Notes: generated by a model from the sequence alone, not told the origin. Counted from the first letter of the stretch, positions 23,793 through 33,332 are shown. The stretch is DNA of 64,000 nucleotides from Ulvibacterium sp965228935 (GCF_965228935.1 NZ_OZ245846.1:3162001-3226000), one strand, 5' to 3'. Numbers and translations: made by a program.

Positions 23793-24005
23793 ATGCCCAT
23801 TGTTGTGAATCTTGACGTGATGTTGGCCAAACGAAAAATGTCTCTTACCGAGCTTTCGGAAAAGGTAGGGATTACTATGTCCAATCTTTCCATTTTAAAG
23901 AAGGGAAAGGCAAAGGCTATTCGCTTCAGTACCCTTCAGGCCATTTGTGAAGTTTTGGAATGTCAACCCGGGGAAATTCTGGAATACAGTCAAAAACAAG
24001 AATGA
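23793..24005 (+). CDS. Small XRE-family helix-turn-helix regulator (YozG-like)
   Basis: 70 residues, almost entirely one DNA-binding domain: MSLTELSEKVGITMSNLSIL is the helix-turn-helix, followed by KKGKAKAIRFSTLQAICEVL and CQPGEILEY. The size and the ending are typical of YozG-like regulators that sit behind a DUF2975 gene. It probably autoregulates the pair through the AT-rich upstream region. Cytoplasmic. It is convergent with the ThuA-like gene, with 23 bp between the stops. Confidence 0.9.
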   Translation: MPIVVNLDVMLAKRKMSLTELSEKVGITMSNLSILKKGKAKAIRFSTLQAICEVLECQPGEILEYSQKQE

Positions 24006-24028
24006 TTTTGATGGGAGCTTTTAGTGTT

Positions 24029-25150
24029 TTATTCCAAATCCCCGATTTTCAATTGTTTTTCCAACCAGTAGTCATCCGTTTGAAATCCATAGGCAGAAGG
24101 ATCATATGCACCAACTAGATTCACATTGGCTTTTTCGGGGACTGGCATATCCAATGCCCAAAATACCCCGTTGACCAAGAGTCTCCGGACACCTTCGTTC
24201 ATCAGATCACTGGAAGAACCGATAGTGGAAGTGAAAGCTTTGCCCACTTTACCATTTGGGATTTGATAGCTTTTGGTCCAGGCAATGGGCATCAAGGTTT
24301 CGTTTACCTTGATTCCTTTATCATTAACGGTGGCGATTTCATCATCGGTAGGCCGCATGCCATAGAAAACATCATTCTCGTCATATTCCCCCTTTCGATT
24401 GATAACTTGGCCTAAAACCACATGCTGTGCATCTCCTGGCAAAGGGAGTCTAACACCATATACATCTGTAGAACCCCAAACTTCGCCATTTTCGATACCA
24501 TTGGTAATGGGATGCGATTCGGTTTCTTCCGGAATAATCCCACGAGTGCTCTGATGTTTATGGTGGCCATGATGTGTATGCCATTTTTCTCCCAGGACCA
24601 AACGACCAAAACCATCGGTCCATTCGGTCATATCACCTTTGTACGCATTGCTGTAGTGCGAATAGTTAGAGGTAGAGTCCTCCTCGGTAAAGTTAAAGGC
24701 ATGGGTGGCCGTTCGGATAGCGACAATCGGTTTTCCGGCTTTGAGATAATTGTCAATAGGTTTCATCTGCTCATCCGGGAGTGCCCTAAAACGGGTAAAG
24801 AGTACTACGGCGTCGGCGGTATCCAAGGCTTTTAATCCCGGGATATTTTTTAGGTAATTAGCATTCACAATACCAGGTTTGTCCGGATCTTGTGCAAATA
24901 ACACGGTACAGGTAAACCCGTGATGTTCGGACAGTATTTTGGCCAATTGGGGTAGCGCCTCCTCGGAACGGTATTCCTCATCCCCGGAAACTAGAACAAT
25001 ATGTTTGATATTTTGGCCTTTTCCCTTAAAGGTGAGCCATTCCTTGACGGTCGACATCTCTTTGGGGAGTTCTTTTTTTTCGGCCTTTTCACCGCAGGCC
25101 AAAAGCAGATAAAAGCATAGAAAAGTAATTGTTTTTCTCATGTTGCGCAT
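24029..25150 (-). CDS. ThuA-domain lipoprotein
   Basis: 373 residues from the ATG at 25150; a second ATG at 25141 gives an equally good signal peptide. Lipobox LLAC, then a short linker, then a ThuA-like domain: HIVLVSGDEEYRSEEALPQL, TADAVVLFTRFRALPDEQM, GKPIVAIRTATHAF, and TEWTDGFGRLVLGEKWHTHHGHH further on. ThuA-like proteins have a class I glutamine-amidotransferase-like fold without the catalytic Cys and occur in loci for disaccharide and keto-sugar breakdown. Here the protein is exported and lipid-anchored. A role in handling an oxidised sugar is inferred from context only. Confidence 0.85.
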   Translation of the reverse strand: MRNMRKTITFLCFYLLLACGEKAEKKELPKEMSTVKEWLTFKGKGQNIKHIVLVSGDEEYRSEEALPQLAKILSEHHGFTCTVLFAQDPDKPGIVNANYLKNIPGLKALDTADAVVLFTRFRALPDEQMKPIDNYLKAGKPIVAIRTATHAFNFTEEDSTSNYSHYSNAYKGDMTEWTDGFGRLVLGEKWHTHHGHHKHQSTRGIIPEETESHPITNGIENGEVWGSTDVYGVRLPLPGDAQHVVLGQVINRKGEYDENDVFYGMRPTDDEIATVNDKGIKVNETLMPIAWTKSYQIPNGKVGKAFTSTIGSSSDLMNEGVRRLLVNGVFWALDMPVPEKANVNLVGAYDPSAYGFQTDDYWLEKQLKIGDLE

Positions 25151-25282
25151 ATTGATTTAGTTGATGGTTAATCGTTTATAATTGCTCAATATTGGTTGTG
25201 GTTCCAGTCTGAATTCGGTAACGGAACATGAATCCTCGTATTCCCCATTTCACTTGAACGGGGTTCACACATCCTATTTTTA

Positions 25283-26959
25283 TCATTCTGCTTGTATGGT
25301 CGGCGTCTTTTTGCGCTCTTCCATAGCTTCAAATCTGTATACCCAAGCATATGCATTGGCCAAGACCTGTTTGTTCTGTACCTCTTCCGGTAACTTTAGC
25401 GTCAACCCCCAAGGTAAGTTATTCCAAGATATTGATTTTTCAAAGCCCAATAACTTGATTTCGGTATCCGGCTTTGCCCTTACTTTGGAAAGTATAAGCT
25501 CATCACCGTGCTGCTTTAAACTAATGGCATAGGTAAATTTCCCATCCTTACTTTGGGTATAAAAAACATTTTGCCCTAAAATTGTTTCTTCACAGACCCA
25601 TGGGGTCTGTCGCGTTCCATAAATAGCTTCTCCGTTGGTTTTTAACCATTCGCCCATGGTATTTAATCGGTTAAGCTGATAATCAGGTATTATTCCTTTT
25701 CCATCTGGGGCGACAATCAACAGTAAATTGCCCCCTTGGGCCACTATTCTTATGAACATATGTAGCAAATCCTTTGATGACATGACGTTGCCGTCATGCT
25801 CTTGCCAATCATAGGCAAAGTTCTTGCCTATAGGCCTGGCCTCCTCCCAAATACTTAATTCATCGTGATTATCAAATTGACCGCCTTCGCTGATAATGAC
25901 GTCGCCTAGTTTTCCGTACAACTCCTTTCCCATTCGGGCATTTATCATTACTTCTTTTTTACCCTCGAACTTGTTGTAATAATATGCCACGATTTCATGA
26001 GATCTGTAGTACCATGATGGGCGTCTCCATCCACCGTCAAACCACAGGTAATCTGGTTCATACTTGTCAATAAACTCTTTGGAAACGGGCAATAAATAGT
26101 CGTTCACATAGTCGTAAACCGGCACTTTGCCCTGTAGCCTTCTCGCATAGGTTTCCGTATCATAAGGATGGGTAGTTTCAAATGATCCATTTATCGCTTT
26201 CTGGTTTTCATCCAAAAATGTCCATTCCCTTATTTGAATCTGCCCCTTATCGCTCAATAATGGATATTCGGAATCTTCCAGATTTAAATAAAATCCATAG
26301 GGCAGACCATATTTTCTACACGCATGTACAAACTCACCTGCAAGATCACGATGGGGCTTCATGTCCACTGCGTCACGATAGGTAAAACTACTATTCCACA
26401 GCAACATTCCTGTTGAACGATGCATATTAAACTGAACGAAGTATTTTGCGCCGGCTGACTTAAACTGCTTTATAAACCTATCGGCATGAATTCCTTCCGC
26501 CGTAAAATATTGAATAAAATCATCTTTCTCAAAATCTTCGCCCCAGTGCTTTATAAAGTACTCTCCTTTTGTCGATTCTTTGTAAATACGATCAAGGTAG
26601 GTATCGGTGTAATAGTTGCCCCCATATCCTTTGGAACCGTACCCGACCATGCTATATATACCATAGTTTAAGGCAATACCGAACTTTGCGTCCTTGTACC
26701 ATTCAGGAGTGCTGTGATTTGAAAGTGAGGCAAACGTAGCCTTGTATGGGCCGTTATAAATCACTTGCTCCATATCCATTATTTCCCGTTTGGCTTTTTT
26801 AAGGTGCTTTTTGGTATTTTTTTTTAGCTGTTCGGTACTGTACTTAAAAATATAGGGCACAAAGTTGTCAGGCCTTCTTGGGGCTGTTACTTGGCCCTGA
26901 GGTCGGATTTGCTCGACACATAATAGAAGTATTATAGAGATTAACACTTTAAAGACCAT
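25283..26959 (-). CDS. Alpha-L-fucosidase, GH29 family
   Basis: 558 residues from the ATG at 26959, chosen because it gives a clean signal peptide (MVFKVLISIILLLCVEQIRP); the frame is open to 27025. The catalytic barrel begins at STPEWYKDAKFGIALNYGIY. The likely nucleophile Asp is in DYLWFDGGWRRPSW. Later blocks NLLLIVAPDGKGIIPDYQLN and GEWLKTNGEAIYGTR are typical of GH29. A C-terminal beta-sandwich follows. It should cleave alpha-linked L-fucose (or a close analogue) from glycans in the periplasm or at the surface. It lies between the ThuA-like and epimerase genes on the same strand, spaced 130-210 bp, so it may have its own promoter. Confidence 0.92.
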   Translation of the reverse strand: MVFKVLISIILLLCVEQIRPQGQVTAPRRPDNFVPYIFKYSTEQLKKNTKKHLKKAKREIMDMEQVIYNGPYKATFASLSNHSTPEWYKDAKFGIALNYGIYSMVGYGSKGYGGNYYTDTYLDRIYKESTKGEYFIKHWGEDFEKDDFIQYFTAEGIHADRFIKQFKSAGAKYFVQFNMHRSTGMLLWNSSFTYRDAVDMKPHRDLAGEFVHACRKYGLPYGFYLNLEDSEYPLLSDKGQIQIREWTFLDENQKAINGSFETTHPYDTETYARRLQGKVPVYDYVNDYLLPVSKEFIDKYEPDYLWFDGGWRRPSWYYRSHEIVAYYYNKFEGKKEVMINARMGKELYGKLGDVIISEGGQFDNHDELSIWEEARPIGKNFAYDWQEHDGNVMSSKDLLHMFIRIVAQGGNLLLIVAPDGKGIIPDYQLNRLNTMGEWLKTNGEAIYGTRQTPWVCEETILGQNVFYTQSKDGKFTYAISLKQHGDELILSKVRAKPDTEIKLLGFEKSISWNNLPWGLTLKLPEEVQNKQVLANAYAWVYRFEAMEERKKTPTIQAE

Positions 26960-27172
26960 AGCATTCGAGTACTTAAGGATTACTTTGCTAAAGATTTCTT
27001 TTACATCCAAATTTTTATAGAACAATAAAATATACGTCCCAGATAATTGTTTCGTACTACAAATCCCTTGAATTCCTGCTTTTCAATAAAATCCAAGTTC
27101 TATTATTATTTTGGCCATCATTTTTAGGGTTTCAGCTTTATGGCGTCACTATTCCATCTTGAGCTTCTGTCC

Positions 27173-28012
27173 TTAAATCCCCATACCTTTTTTTATAAAT
27201 TCCAGGCCCTTTTGATAGACTTCTTCCATAGGGGAATAATCGCGCCATACGTTGATGGCATTGGCAAATTCAGGAATTATAGTACTAAAGGCCTCTATGG
27301 TCAACCATCCGTCATATTTTATTTCCTTCAGGGTCTTAAAAACATCGTCCCATTGTACTTGCCCACTGCCTGGGGTGCCTCGGTCATTCTCACTAATATG
27401 CACATGTTTTAGATGGGGTGCTATGGTCGTTAGGGCCTCGGATTGACTTTTTTCCTCAATATTACTATGGTGTGTATCGTACATGGCTCCCAGGTTGGGA
27501 TGATCCACGGCCTCTACCAAAGTCCTCAGGTCCGCCATGGTATTGTACAGATAGCATTCAAAGCGATTTAGGGCTTCGGGGGCCAACATAATATCGGCTT
27601 CAGCGGCATATTCCGCCGCCTTGCGCAACATTTCGACGCTCCATTGGCGTTCCTCCAACGTTGGGGGTTGTCTTGTAAAATGGGCAAAACTGGAATGCAG
27701 GGGCCCACATATATTTTCAGTTTTTAACGCTTCCCCATTGTCGATGGCCCACTTTAGTCGGTCGAGTCCCGCCTGCCTGATTTTTGGATTGGGGCTGGCT
27801 ATATTTTCTTCCGGACCCAAACCGGTAACCGTAGTGACACCCAGACCCAATTGGGACAAATGATTTCCCAATTTGGAATAGTGAGCCACATCACCTTCAC
27901 CCATATAAAGCTCAATGCCATCGTAGCCCGTTTCCTTTAAATTATCAATAATGGGATAATGCTCTTCCGTCACATGATTGGTCCAGAGCAAAAGGTTCAT
28001 TCCAATTTTCAT
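27173..28012 (-). CDS. D-tagatose/psicose 3-epimerase-like TIM-barrel epimerase
   Basis: 279 residues, cytoplasmic. The metal-binding residues of the ketose 3-epimerase family are all visible: Glu in LAPEALNRFECY, Asp in GAMYDTHHSN, His in LKHVHISENDRGTPGSGQVQ and Glu in GWLTIEAFS. The ESxDRGxPGxGxxxW signature is that of DTE/hydroxypyruvate isomerase-like epimerases. It probably epimerises a ketose or keto-sugar acid. Between it and the upstream MFS gene (minus strand, 28155-29402) lies a hairpin that may reduce read-through. The sugar brought in by that carrier is a natural candidate substrate. Confidence 0.87.
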   Translation of the reverse strand: MKIGMNLLLWTNHVTEEHYPIIDNLKETGYDGIELYMGEGDVAHYSKLGNHLSQLGLGVTTVTGLGPEENIASPNPKIRQAGLDRLKWAIDNGEALKTENICGPLHSSFAHFTRQPPTLEERQWSVEMLRKAAEYAAEADIMLAPEALNRFECYLYNTMADLRTLVEAVDHPNLGAMYDTHHSNIEEKSQSEALTTIAPHLKHVHISENDRGTPGSGQVQWDDVFKTLKEIKYDGWLTIEAFSTIIPEFANAINVWRDYSPMEEVYQKGLEFIKKGMGI

Positions 28013-28067
28013 TTATGTCAATTTATTGCGGTGTTTCAGATTTCAATACCATTATCCAAAAGAAACA

Positions 28068-28093
28068 ACCCCCACCTGTAATAGGCAGGGGGT
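28068..28093 (-). terminator. Hairpin between MFS and epimerase genes
   Basis: Outer stem CCCCC (28069-28073) / GGGGG (28088-28092) and inner stem CCT / AGG with a short bulge. On the minus strand it is followed by a T-rich run (TTGTTTCTTTT). It may be a partial terminator or attenuator inside the operon. Confidence 0.5.
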
Positions 28094-28154
28094 GATTGTG
28101 AAATACTATTTTTTTGACCAGGTTTGCCATCCAAATGGCCAATATTTTTTATCG

Positions 28155-29402
28155 TTAGGATGCGCCTGCAGCTGCAACTTCCGGTTTCCGATTCTTTATC
28201 CAAAAATAAAGGATAGTAAACAGTACAATCAATATCCCTGGAAATAAAGTCATGGTCTCCAAAGTGGCTTGGCCAGAAACCAATTCCAATTCATCTCCAG
28301 TAAGACCAGCGGCTGCTGCCTCGGCTTTGTCAGCATCGATCCAACTACCGATGATAGGCTGGAATATGGAAGTTGAAAACATTCCAACGGCACCGATTAT
28401 GGACATGCCCAGAGCCCCACTTTTTGGTATCTTGTCCGCTATGAAACCAATCATATTCGGCCAGAAATAAGCAATGCCCAGGGCAAAGAAAATAGCTGAT
28501 ACATAAGCCATAGCTCCCGTTTGGGTACTGAACAGATAAATACCAATGGTAGCTAAAACGGCCGATCCCAGTAGCACACCGGTTTGATCAAACTTATGTA
28601 CCATATCTCCACCAAAATATCGTGCCACGGCCATGATTCCGGTAACCAAAGCCAATATAATCATGGGGGATGCCCCGCTTTTGGATAATATAAGTCCCAC
28701 CCATTGTTGTGGTCCGAATTCCGTAATTGCGGTCAAGGCCATACAAGCGATCATAAATAGGAATAATGGGGAAATCATGGCCTTTAAATTACCCATAAGG
28801 GTAGCAGCTTCCTGTACTTTTGCTTTCGGCCAAGACTGACCGAAGAACAGATAGGCGTATATTAATGTAGGTATCATGATGACCCATATTTGGGATTCCC
28901 AACTCATACCCATATTTGTCATAACTTCGGAAACGATACTTCCTATGACGATTCCCCCAGGGAACCACATATGAAATCGGTTCATCATCTTACTCATTTT
29001 GTTACCCTCATAGGCATCGGCTATCATAGGGTTACAGGCTGCTTCGGTACATCCATTCCCCAAGCCGATGAGAAGCGTTGATATGAGCAGGCCTGTGTAG
29101 CTGCCCGAATAAATGGTCATGATAATTCCAATGGCATGTGCAAAAAATGCAAATTGCATAATGATTTTTCCCCCAATTTTATGATAGATGAGCCCTCCTA
29201 TTACCATGGATATCGGAAAGCCCAAAAACCACATGGAGTTGATATAACCTAGTTGTTCGGCGGTCAAGCTCAACTCTTCTCCAAGTTGGGGAAGGATACC
29301 CGCACGGATGCTAAATGATAAAGCCGTAGTAATCAAGGCAAAACAACTACCATAAAATAGTCTTTTGTCATTGATCACTGGGGCAGAAGCAGTATTTTCC
29401 AT
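28155..29402 (-). CDS. MFS sugar transporter
   Basis: 415 residues with twelve predicted transmembrane helices and a central cytoplasmic loop (QSWPKAKVQEAATLMGNLK). The first half has a short MFS-like loop (IYHKIGGKIIMQ), and FIADKIPKSGALG in the second half fits the same superfamily. It resembles the sugar:proton or nucleoside-like carriers in Bacteroidota glycan loci. Substrate not predictable. It is the first gene of the minus-strand half of a divergent pair with the TIM-barrel gene at 29644; the shared 241-bp intergenic region holds a perfect palindrome (29595-29606), so both sides may answer to one regulator. Confidence 0.88.
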   Translation of the reverse strand: MENTASAPVINDKRLFYGSCFALITTALSFSIRAGILPQLGEELSLTAEQLGYINSMWFLGFPISMVIGGLIYHKIGGKIIMQFAFFAHAIGIIMTIYSGSYTGLLISTLLIGLGNGCTEAACNPMIADAYEGNKMSKMMNRFHMWFPGGIVIGSIVSEVMTNMGMSWESQIWVIMIPTLIYAYLFFGQSWPKAKVQEAATLMGNLKAMISPLFLFMIACMALTAITEFGPQQWVGLILSKSGASPMIILALVTGIMAVARYFGGDMVHKFDQTGVLLGSAVLATIGIYLFSTQTGAMAYVSAIFFALGIAYFWPNMIGFIADKIPKSGALGMSIIGAVGMFSTSIFQPIIGSWIDADKAEAAAAGLTGDELELVSGQATLETMTLFPGILIVLFTILYFWIKNRKPEVAAAGAS

Positions 29403-29594
29403 AAGTTTTTGTTTTGGTTGATAAATCTATACTACAAAATTCCAATTCATGGTATAAGTTTACTTACTTTTTTGCTATTATCATAATTATTTTGTGGTTG
29501 TCTTACTAGTTTATCACAAAATAAAGGGTACCGTTAAAAAAGCCACAATATTTATTTCATGAAATACATGATTTTAGCTAAATTAGTCCACTTA

Positions 29595-29606
29595 GTGTAC
29601 GTACAC
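29595..29606. promoter_or_regulatory. Perfect palindrome in divergent promoter region
   Basis: GTGTACGTACAC, a perfect 12-bp palindrome, 37 bp before the start codon at 29644 and within the region shared with the MFS gene at 28155-29402. Likely a regulator-binding site; the regulator is not in this window. Confidence 0.5.
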
Positions 29607-29643
29607 ACCAATAATTTACAATACCCTAAATAATTAAGATAAA

Positions 29644-30690
29644 ATGCAACAGAACAATTATCCCAAATTGCACAATGCCTCTTGGCCGGGTGTGGTGGGT
29701 AAGGGCCCCGATTCCGAACCCCCAATAGATATTGATACCATGATCGAGCTTACCGCCAATGCGGAAGTGGACGGCATAAAATTCGATGGCTTTGACCTAT
29801 TTCTATTTGATCCGCATATGGACATCGATGCCTCGGAAGATGATATCCAACGAATGGCCGACAAGGCCACGTCCAAAAACTTGGAGATTGGAAGTCTGGT
29901 AGCCCCCGTTTGGACTCCTACGGGAGGGGGATCTGCCATGGGTACTTCAGAGGAACGGAAACAGTTTGTGACCCAAGTGCACAAATCCTGTAAGATAGGA
30001 CAAAAGCTTCGCGAAATAGGAGTTCGTCCAAACGGTATTATTCGAATAGACTCTTCCATAGATCCTGAAAGTTGGGCCCAAGACCCTGTTGGAAATACGA
30101 AATTGATAGCCCAAACATTTCGGGAGGCTTGTGATGTAGCCGCGGATTATGGAGAATCGTTGGCAGCGGAGGGCGAAATCTGTTGGGGCGGGATGCATGG
30201 TTGGAAATCCATGATCAATACCTTGGAAGCCGTGGATCGTCCTAATATTGGTTTTCAAGCGGATATGGCACATACCTTATTGTATCTTTTGGGATACAAC
30301 AAACCGGATGAGCGGATTCTTCCCGACGATTTTCAATGGGACGACCGGGCTGCCTTAACCGAAGGCCTTAAAACCCTTACGGCAGCCTTGAGACCCTGGA
30401 CCATAGATTTTCATGTGGCCCAGAACGATGGCACCGTATTCGGGGCGGGCTCCCATGATAAGACCGGTAGGCACTGCCAGGCCGCCGACCCCAATGGGAA
30501 ACTGGATATTCCGGTTGATGCCGGACATTGGCTACGAAATGAGGATGGCAGCCTAACTAAAAGGTTCAAACATATTTGCTGGGATGGTTGTATGTTCCCC
30601 AACGAAGTCATGATGCAGCCCAAGACTTGGAACGATGTTTTGGGGGCAATGATCAAGGTGCGCGAGCTTCACGGATGGTACGAGGGGTAG
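29644..30690 (+). CDS. TIM-barrel protein, sugar phosphate isomerase/epimerase superfamily
   Basis: 348 residues, no signal peptide, so cytoplasmic. The sequence fits the xylose isomerase-like barrel: an early VDGIKFDGFDLFLFDPHMD strand, AAEGEICWGGMHGWK with a candidate metal Glu, NIGFQADMAHTLLYLLG with Asp and His, and TIDFHVAQNDGTVFGAGSHD with His. It opens a plus-strand operon that also encodes two Gfo/Idh/MocA dehydrogenases, a Zn-dehydrogenase and an epimerase. That context suits a step on a keto-sugar or aldonate rather than a classical xylose isomerase. Exact reaction unknown. Confidence 0.8.
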   Translation: MQQNNYPKLHNASWPGVVGKGPDSEPPIDIDTMIELTANAEVDGIKFDGFDLFLFDPHMDIDASEDDIQRMADKATSKNLEIGSLVAPVWTPTGGGSAMGTSEERKQFVTQVHKSCKIGQKLREIGVRPNGIIRIDSSIDPESWAQDPVGNTKLIAQTFREACDVAADYGESLAAEGEICWGGMHGWKSMINTLEAVDRPNIGFQADMAHTLLYLLGYNKPDERILPDDFQWDDRAALTEGLKTLTAALRPWTIDFHVAQNDGTVFGAGSHDKTGRHCQAADPNGKLDIPVDAGHWLRNEDGSLTKRFKHICWDGCMFPNEVMMQPKTWNDVLGAMIKVRELHGWYEG

Positions 30691-30757
30691 TAAGACAGGA
30701 AGCAGTATAATTGGCGCGATAAATAAAACACTAATAATTTAATATCGATTACTATAA

Positions 30758-31912
30758 ATGGCGGACAAAAGAGAATTGAGAATAGGGCTGATAGGATACG
30801 GATTTATGGGTAGGACCCATAGCAATGCCTATAAGCGTTTGGGTGATTTTTTTCCAGAATTGAAATACAAACCTGTCCTAAAGGTGGTATGTGCCCGTAA
30901 CAAAGAACGTTTACAGGCCTTTGCCGACCAGTGGGGGTATGAATCCATAGAAACGGACTGGCGGGCCGTAGTTGCCCGGGATGATGTAGATGCCATTGAC
31001 ATTTGCACCCCCAACAATATGCACGCTGAGATTGCCATAGCTGCAGCCGAGGCCGGAAAGATGATACTATGTGAAAAACCATTGGCCCGTACCGTGGTCG
31101 AAGCGCAACCCATGGTAGATGCGGTAGAAAAGGCCGGCGTTCCCAACACGGTATATTACAACTATCGCAGGGTTCCGGCGGTAACCTTGGCCAAACAATT
31201 GATTGATGCTGGAAAACTCGGAAAGATATTTCACTATAGGGCCAATTTTTTACAGGATTGGACCATTAGTCCGGAGCTTCCCCAAGGTGGGGAGGGATTA
31301 TGGCGATTGGATAACGATGCTGCCGGGTCAGGGGTAACCGGAGATCTTTTGGCACATTGTATAGATACGGCCATGTGGTTGAATGGGGGCATTAAGGATG
31401 TTTCGGCCATGACGGAGACCTTTATCAAGGAAAGGGTACATACCGGAACCGGTGAGGTACAGAAAGTAGGCATAGACGATGCCTGTATTTTCCATTGCCA
31501 TTTTGAAAATGGCTCTCTAGGTCTTTTTGAATCTACACGTTACGCCAGGGGCCATAAAGCCCTGTATACCTTTGAAATCAATGGGGAGCATGCTTCGATT
31601 AAATGGAATCTACATGATTTGACTCGATTGGAATATTTTGATCATCGGGATGAATCCGTGGAACGGGGATGGCGATCCATTCACGTGACCGATGGTGACC
31701 AACCCTATATGGATAAATGGTGGGTTCCCGGTCTGTCCATTGGTTATGAGCATAGCTTTGTACACCAAGTGGCCGATTTCTTCAAAAGTATCGAGGATGG
31801 AACACCCTGTTCCCCGACCTTTAAGGAGGCCCAGGAAACACAAAAAGTTTGCGAGGCGGTATTGAATTCCGCCAAATCAAAAAGCTGGCAGGAAACAGGT
31901 GTTGACTGGTAG
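30758..31912 (+). CDS. Gfo/Idh/MocA family NAD(P)-dependent oxidoreductase
   Basis: 384 residues, cytoplasmic. The Rossmann motif GLIGYGFMGRTHSNAY is at ~9-24 and the conserved catalytic-loop motif CEKPLA is near 106-111. The C-terminal alpha/beta domain contains GDLLAHCIDTAMWL, with the Asp and His usual for substrate oxidation. It should reversibly oxidise a sugar or cyclitol hydroxyl with NAD(P). It follows the TIM-barrel gene by 67 bp; a dehydrogenase plus barrel enzyme pair is the core of known keto-sugar and inositol-type pathways. Confidence 0.93.
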   Translation: MADKRELRIGLIGYGFMGRTHSNAYKRLGDFFPELKYKPVLKVVCARNKERLQAFADQWGYESIETDWRAVVARDDVDAIDICTPNNMHAEIAIAAAEAGKMILCEKPLARTVVEAQPMVDAVEKAGVPNTVYYNYRRVPAVTLAKQLIDAGKLGKIFHYRANFLQDWTISPELPQGGEGLWRLDNDAAGSGVTGDLLAHCIDTAMWLNGGIKDVSAMTETFIKERVHTGTGEVQKVGIDDACIFHCHFENGSLGLFESTRYARGHKALYTFEINGEHASIKWNLHDLTRLEYFDHRDESVERGWRSIHVTDGDQPYMDKWWVPGLSIGYEHSFVHQVADFFKSIEDGTPCSPTFKEAQETQKVCEAVLNSAKSKSWQETGVDW

Positions 31913-32008
31913 GAGCGTCCAAATCGATAAAAGAACGCTTTTAGGCAATATGGGTAGACTGAATCGAGAACGAGTTTCTTTTGGTAATCAACTTTTTAAC
32001 AAGGTAGG

Positions 32009-32060
32009 GACCTGTCAGGTTTAAACTTGTCCGCCCTTTTGGCGGAAAACCGGACAGGTC
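32009..32060. repeat. Nested inverted repeat (large hairpin) in intergenic region
   Basis: Outer arms GACCTGTC (32009-32016) and GACAGGTC (32053-32060); inner arms TCCGCC (32030-32035) and GGCGGA (32041-32046) with a 5-base loop. A GTTTAAAC palindrome lies in the left arm. It sits 14 bp before the start of the Zn-dehydrogenase gene. It lacks a T-run, so it is more likely a REP-like repeat, an mRNA-stabilising hairpin or a leader structure than a terminator. Confidence 0.55.
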
Positions 32061-32074
32061 TAAAAATATAGAAT

Positions 32075-33187
32075 ATGAGTGAAACAATTAAAGGTTTTTG
32101 CCTCCATGGAAAGGAGAGAATATATCCCAACTCCGGAGTTTCCGTTACAAGCAATACTTCCGTAGTGGATATAGAGCTTCCTGAATTAAAGGAAGGCGAA
32201 ATTTTAGCCAGGACACTTTACACAGGAATCTGTGGTTCGGATAATAGTGCAAGCCTGGGAAAACCCAATTTTGATTGGGTACAACGCCCAAGGATAATCG
32301 GCCATGAATTTAGTGCCGAAGTATTGGAACTGGGGCCTGGGGAACACGGTGATGTAAAAGTGGGGGATGTTTTTACGCCTTTGGCCATGTTGGGTTGCCG
32401 AGACGAGAATTGTCCGGCCTGTATGGTAGGCAAATGGAATTTATGCCCCAAGAAACAAATTATAGGCTTTCATAGAAACGGGGGCTTTGGTCAGCAGGTG
32501 GTATTGGAGTCTGATCGGGTCGTCCATTTAATCGATGGTCTTACGCCAGAGCAGGGCGCACTGGTAGAACCCCTGTCCATTATTGTAAACGCTCTTAACA
32601 ATAAGTGTAATATAAAGCCAGGGCAGGATGTGATCGTCACCGGATGTGGGATCATTGGTCTTATGTCCGCCGAATTGGCAAGGGCGGCTGGGGCAAGGGT
32701 GGCCGTTACGGGGATTGCCCATGACCGGGATATTCGCTTAAAAAAGGCTAGGGAACGAGGTTTTATCACAATTGAAGTCTCCCCAGACAATACCTTGAGC
32801 GCCCAGTTGTCCCAGGGTATTGTAGATGATCAGGGCATTCCCTTTGGAAACTATGGGAAGGTAGATTTGCTCATTGAATGCTCCGGGGTACCCCAAGTGT
32901 TGACCGAAGCCATAGACGTTGTCCGGCCGGAAGGGGATATCTGTGTCATTGCCACTTATCCAAAGGAAGTAGAGATCAACGCCACACACCTTACACGTAC
33001 TTCCCTGAATATGCGGGGATCCATGGGATCTTGCAGAGACGATTATATGATAGCTCAAAAACTAATGGTCACCGGAGTTTTCCCAGCGGAACACTATACC
33101 AATTTCTATGATTTTGATGATATTACACAGGCTTTTGAGGATTCCATAAGGGCAAACAACGTAAAGGCCGTAATAAAAATGAACTGA
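32075..33187 (+). CDS. Zinc-dependent medium-chain dehydrogenase
   Basis: 370 residues. The catalytic zinc site is Cys53 (GICGSD) with His77-Glu78 (IIGHEFS). The structural zinc lobe Cys108, Cys113, Cys116, Cys124 is complete. The nucleotide-binding VTGCGIIGLMSAELARAAGA follows. The family includes sorbitol, threonine and sugar-acid dehydrogenases; this one is likely to act on a sugar alcohol, aldose or keto-deoxy-aldonate in this operon. A large hairpin lies directly upstream. Confidence 0.92.
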   Translation: MSETIKGFCLHGKERIYPNSGVSVTSNTSVVDIELPELKEGEILARTLYTGICGSDNSASLGKPNFDWVQRPRIIGHEFSAEVLELGPGEHGDVKVGDVFTPLAMLGCRDENCPACMVGKWNLCPKKQIIGFHRNGGFGQQVVLESDRVVHLIDGLTPEQGALVEPLSIIVNALNNKCNIKPGQDVIVTGCGIIGLMSAELARAAGARVAVTGIAHDRDIRLKKARERGFITIEVSPDNTLSAQLSQGIVDDQGIPFGNYGKVDLLIECSGVPQVLTEAIDVVRPEGDICVIATYPKEVEINATHLTRTSLNMRGSMGSCRDDYMIAQKLMVTGVFPAEHYTNFYDFDDITQAFEDSIRANNVKAVIKMN

Positions 33188-33332
33188 TTTTTAATGAGAC
33201 AAGAGACATGAGAGGAGAGAAGTGACATGAGATTCAAGACAATTATGGCGGATGGTGGAATCATTCCATTTTGTTTTGTCCTACGTGTAGTTTATTAAAA
33301 CTAAAAATTCAAATTGAGAACCAGTCTATTGT

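Noticed and set aside
25182..25532. 116-codon plus-strand open frame
   Set aside because: Mostly antisense to the GH29 gene, without recognisable features.
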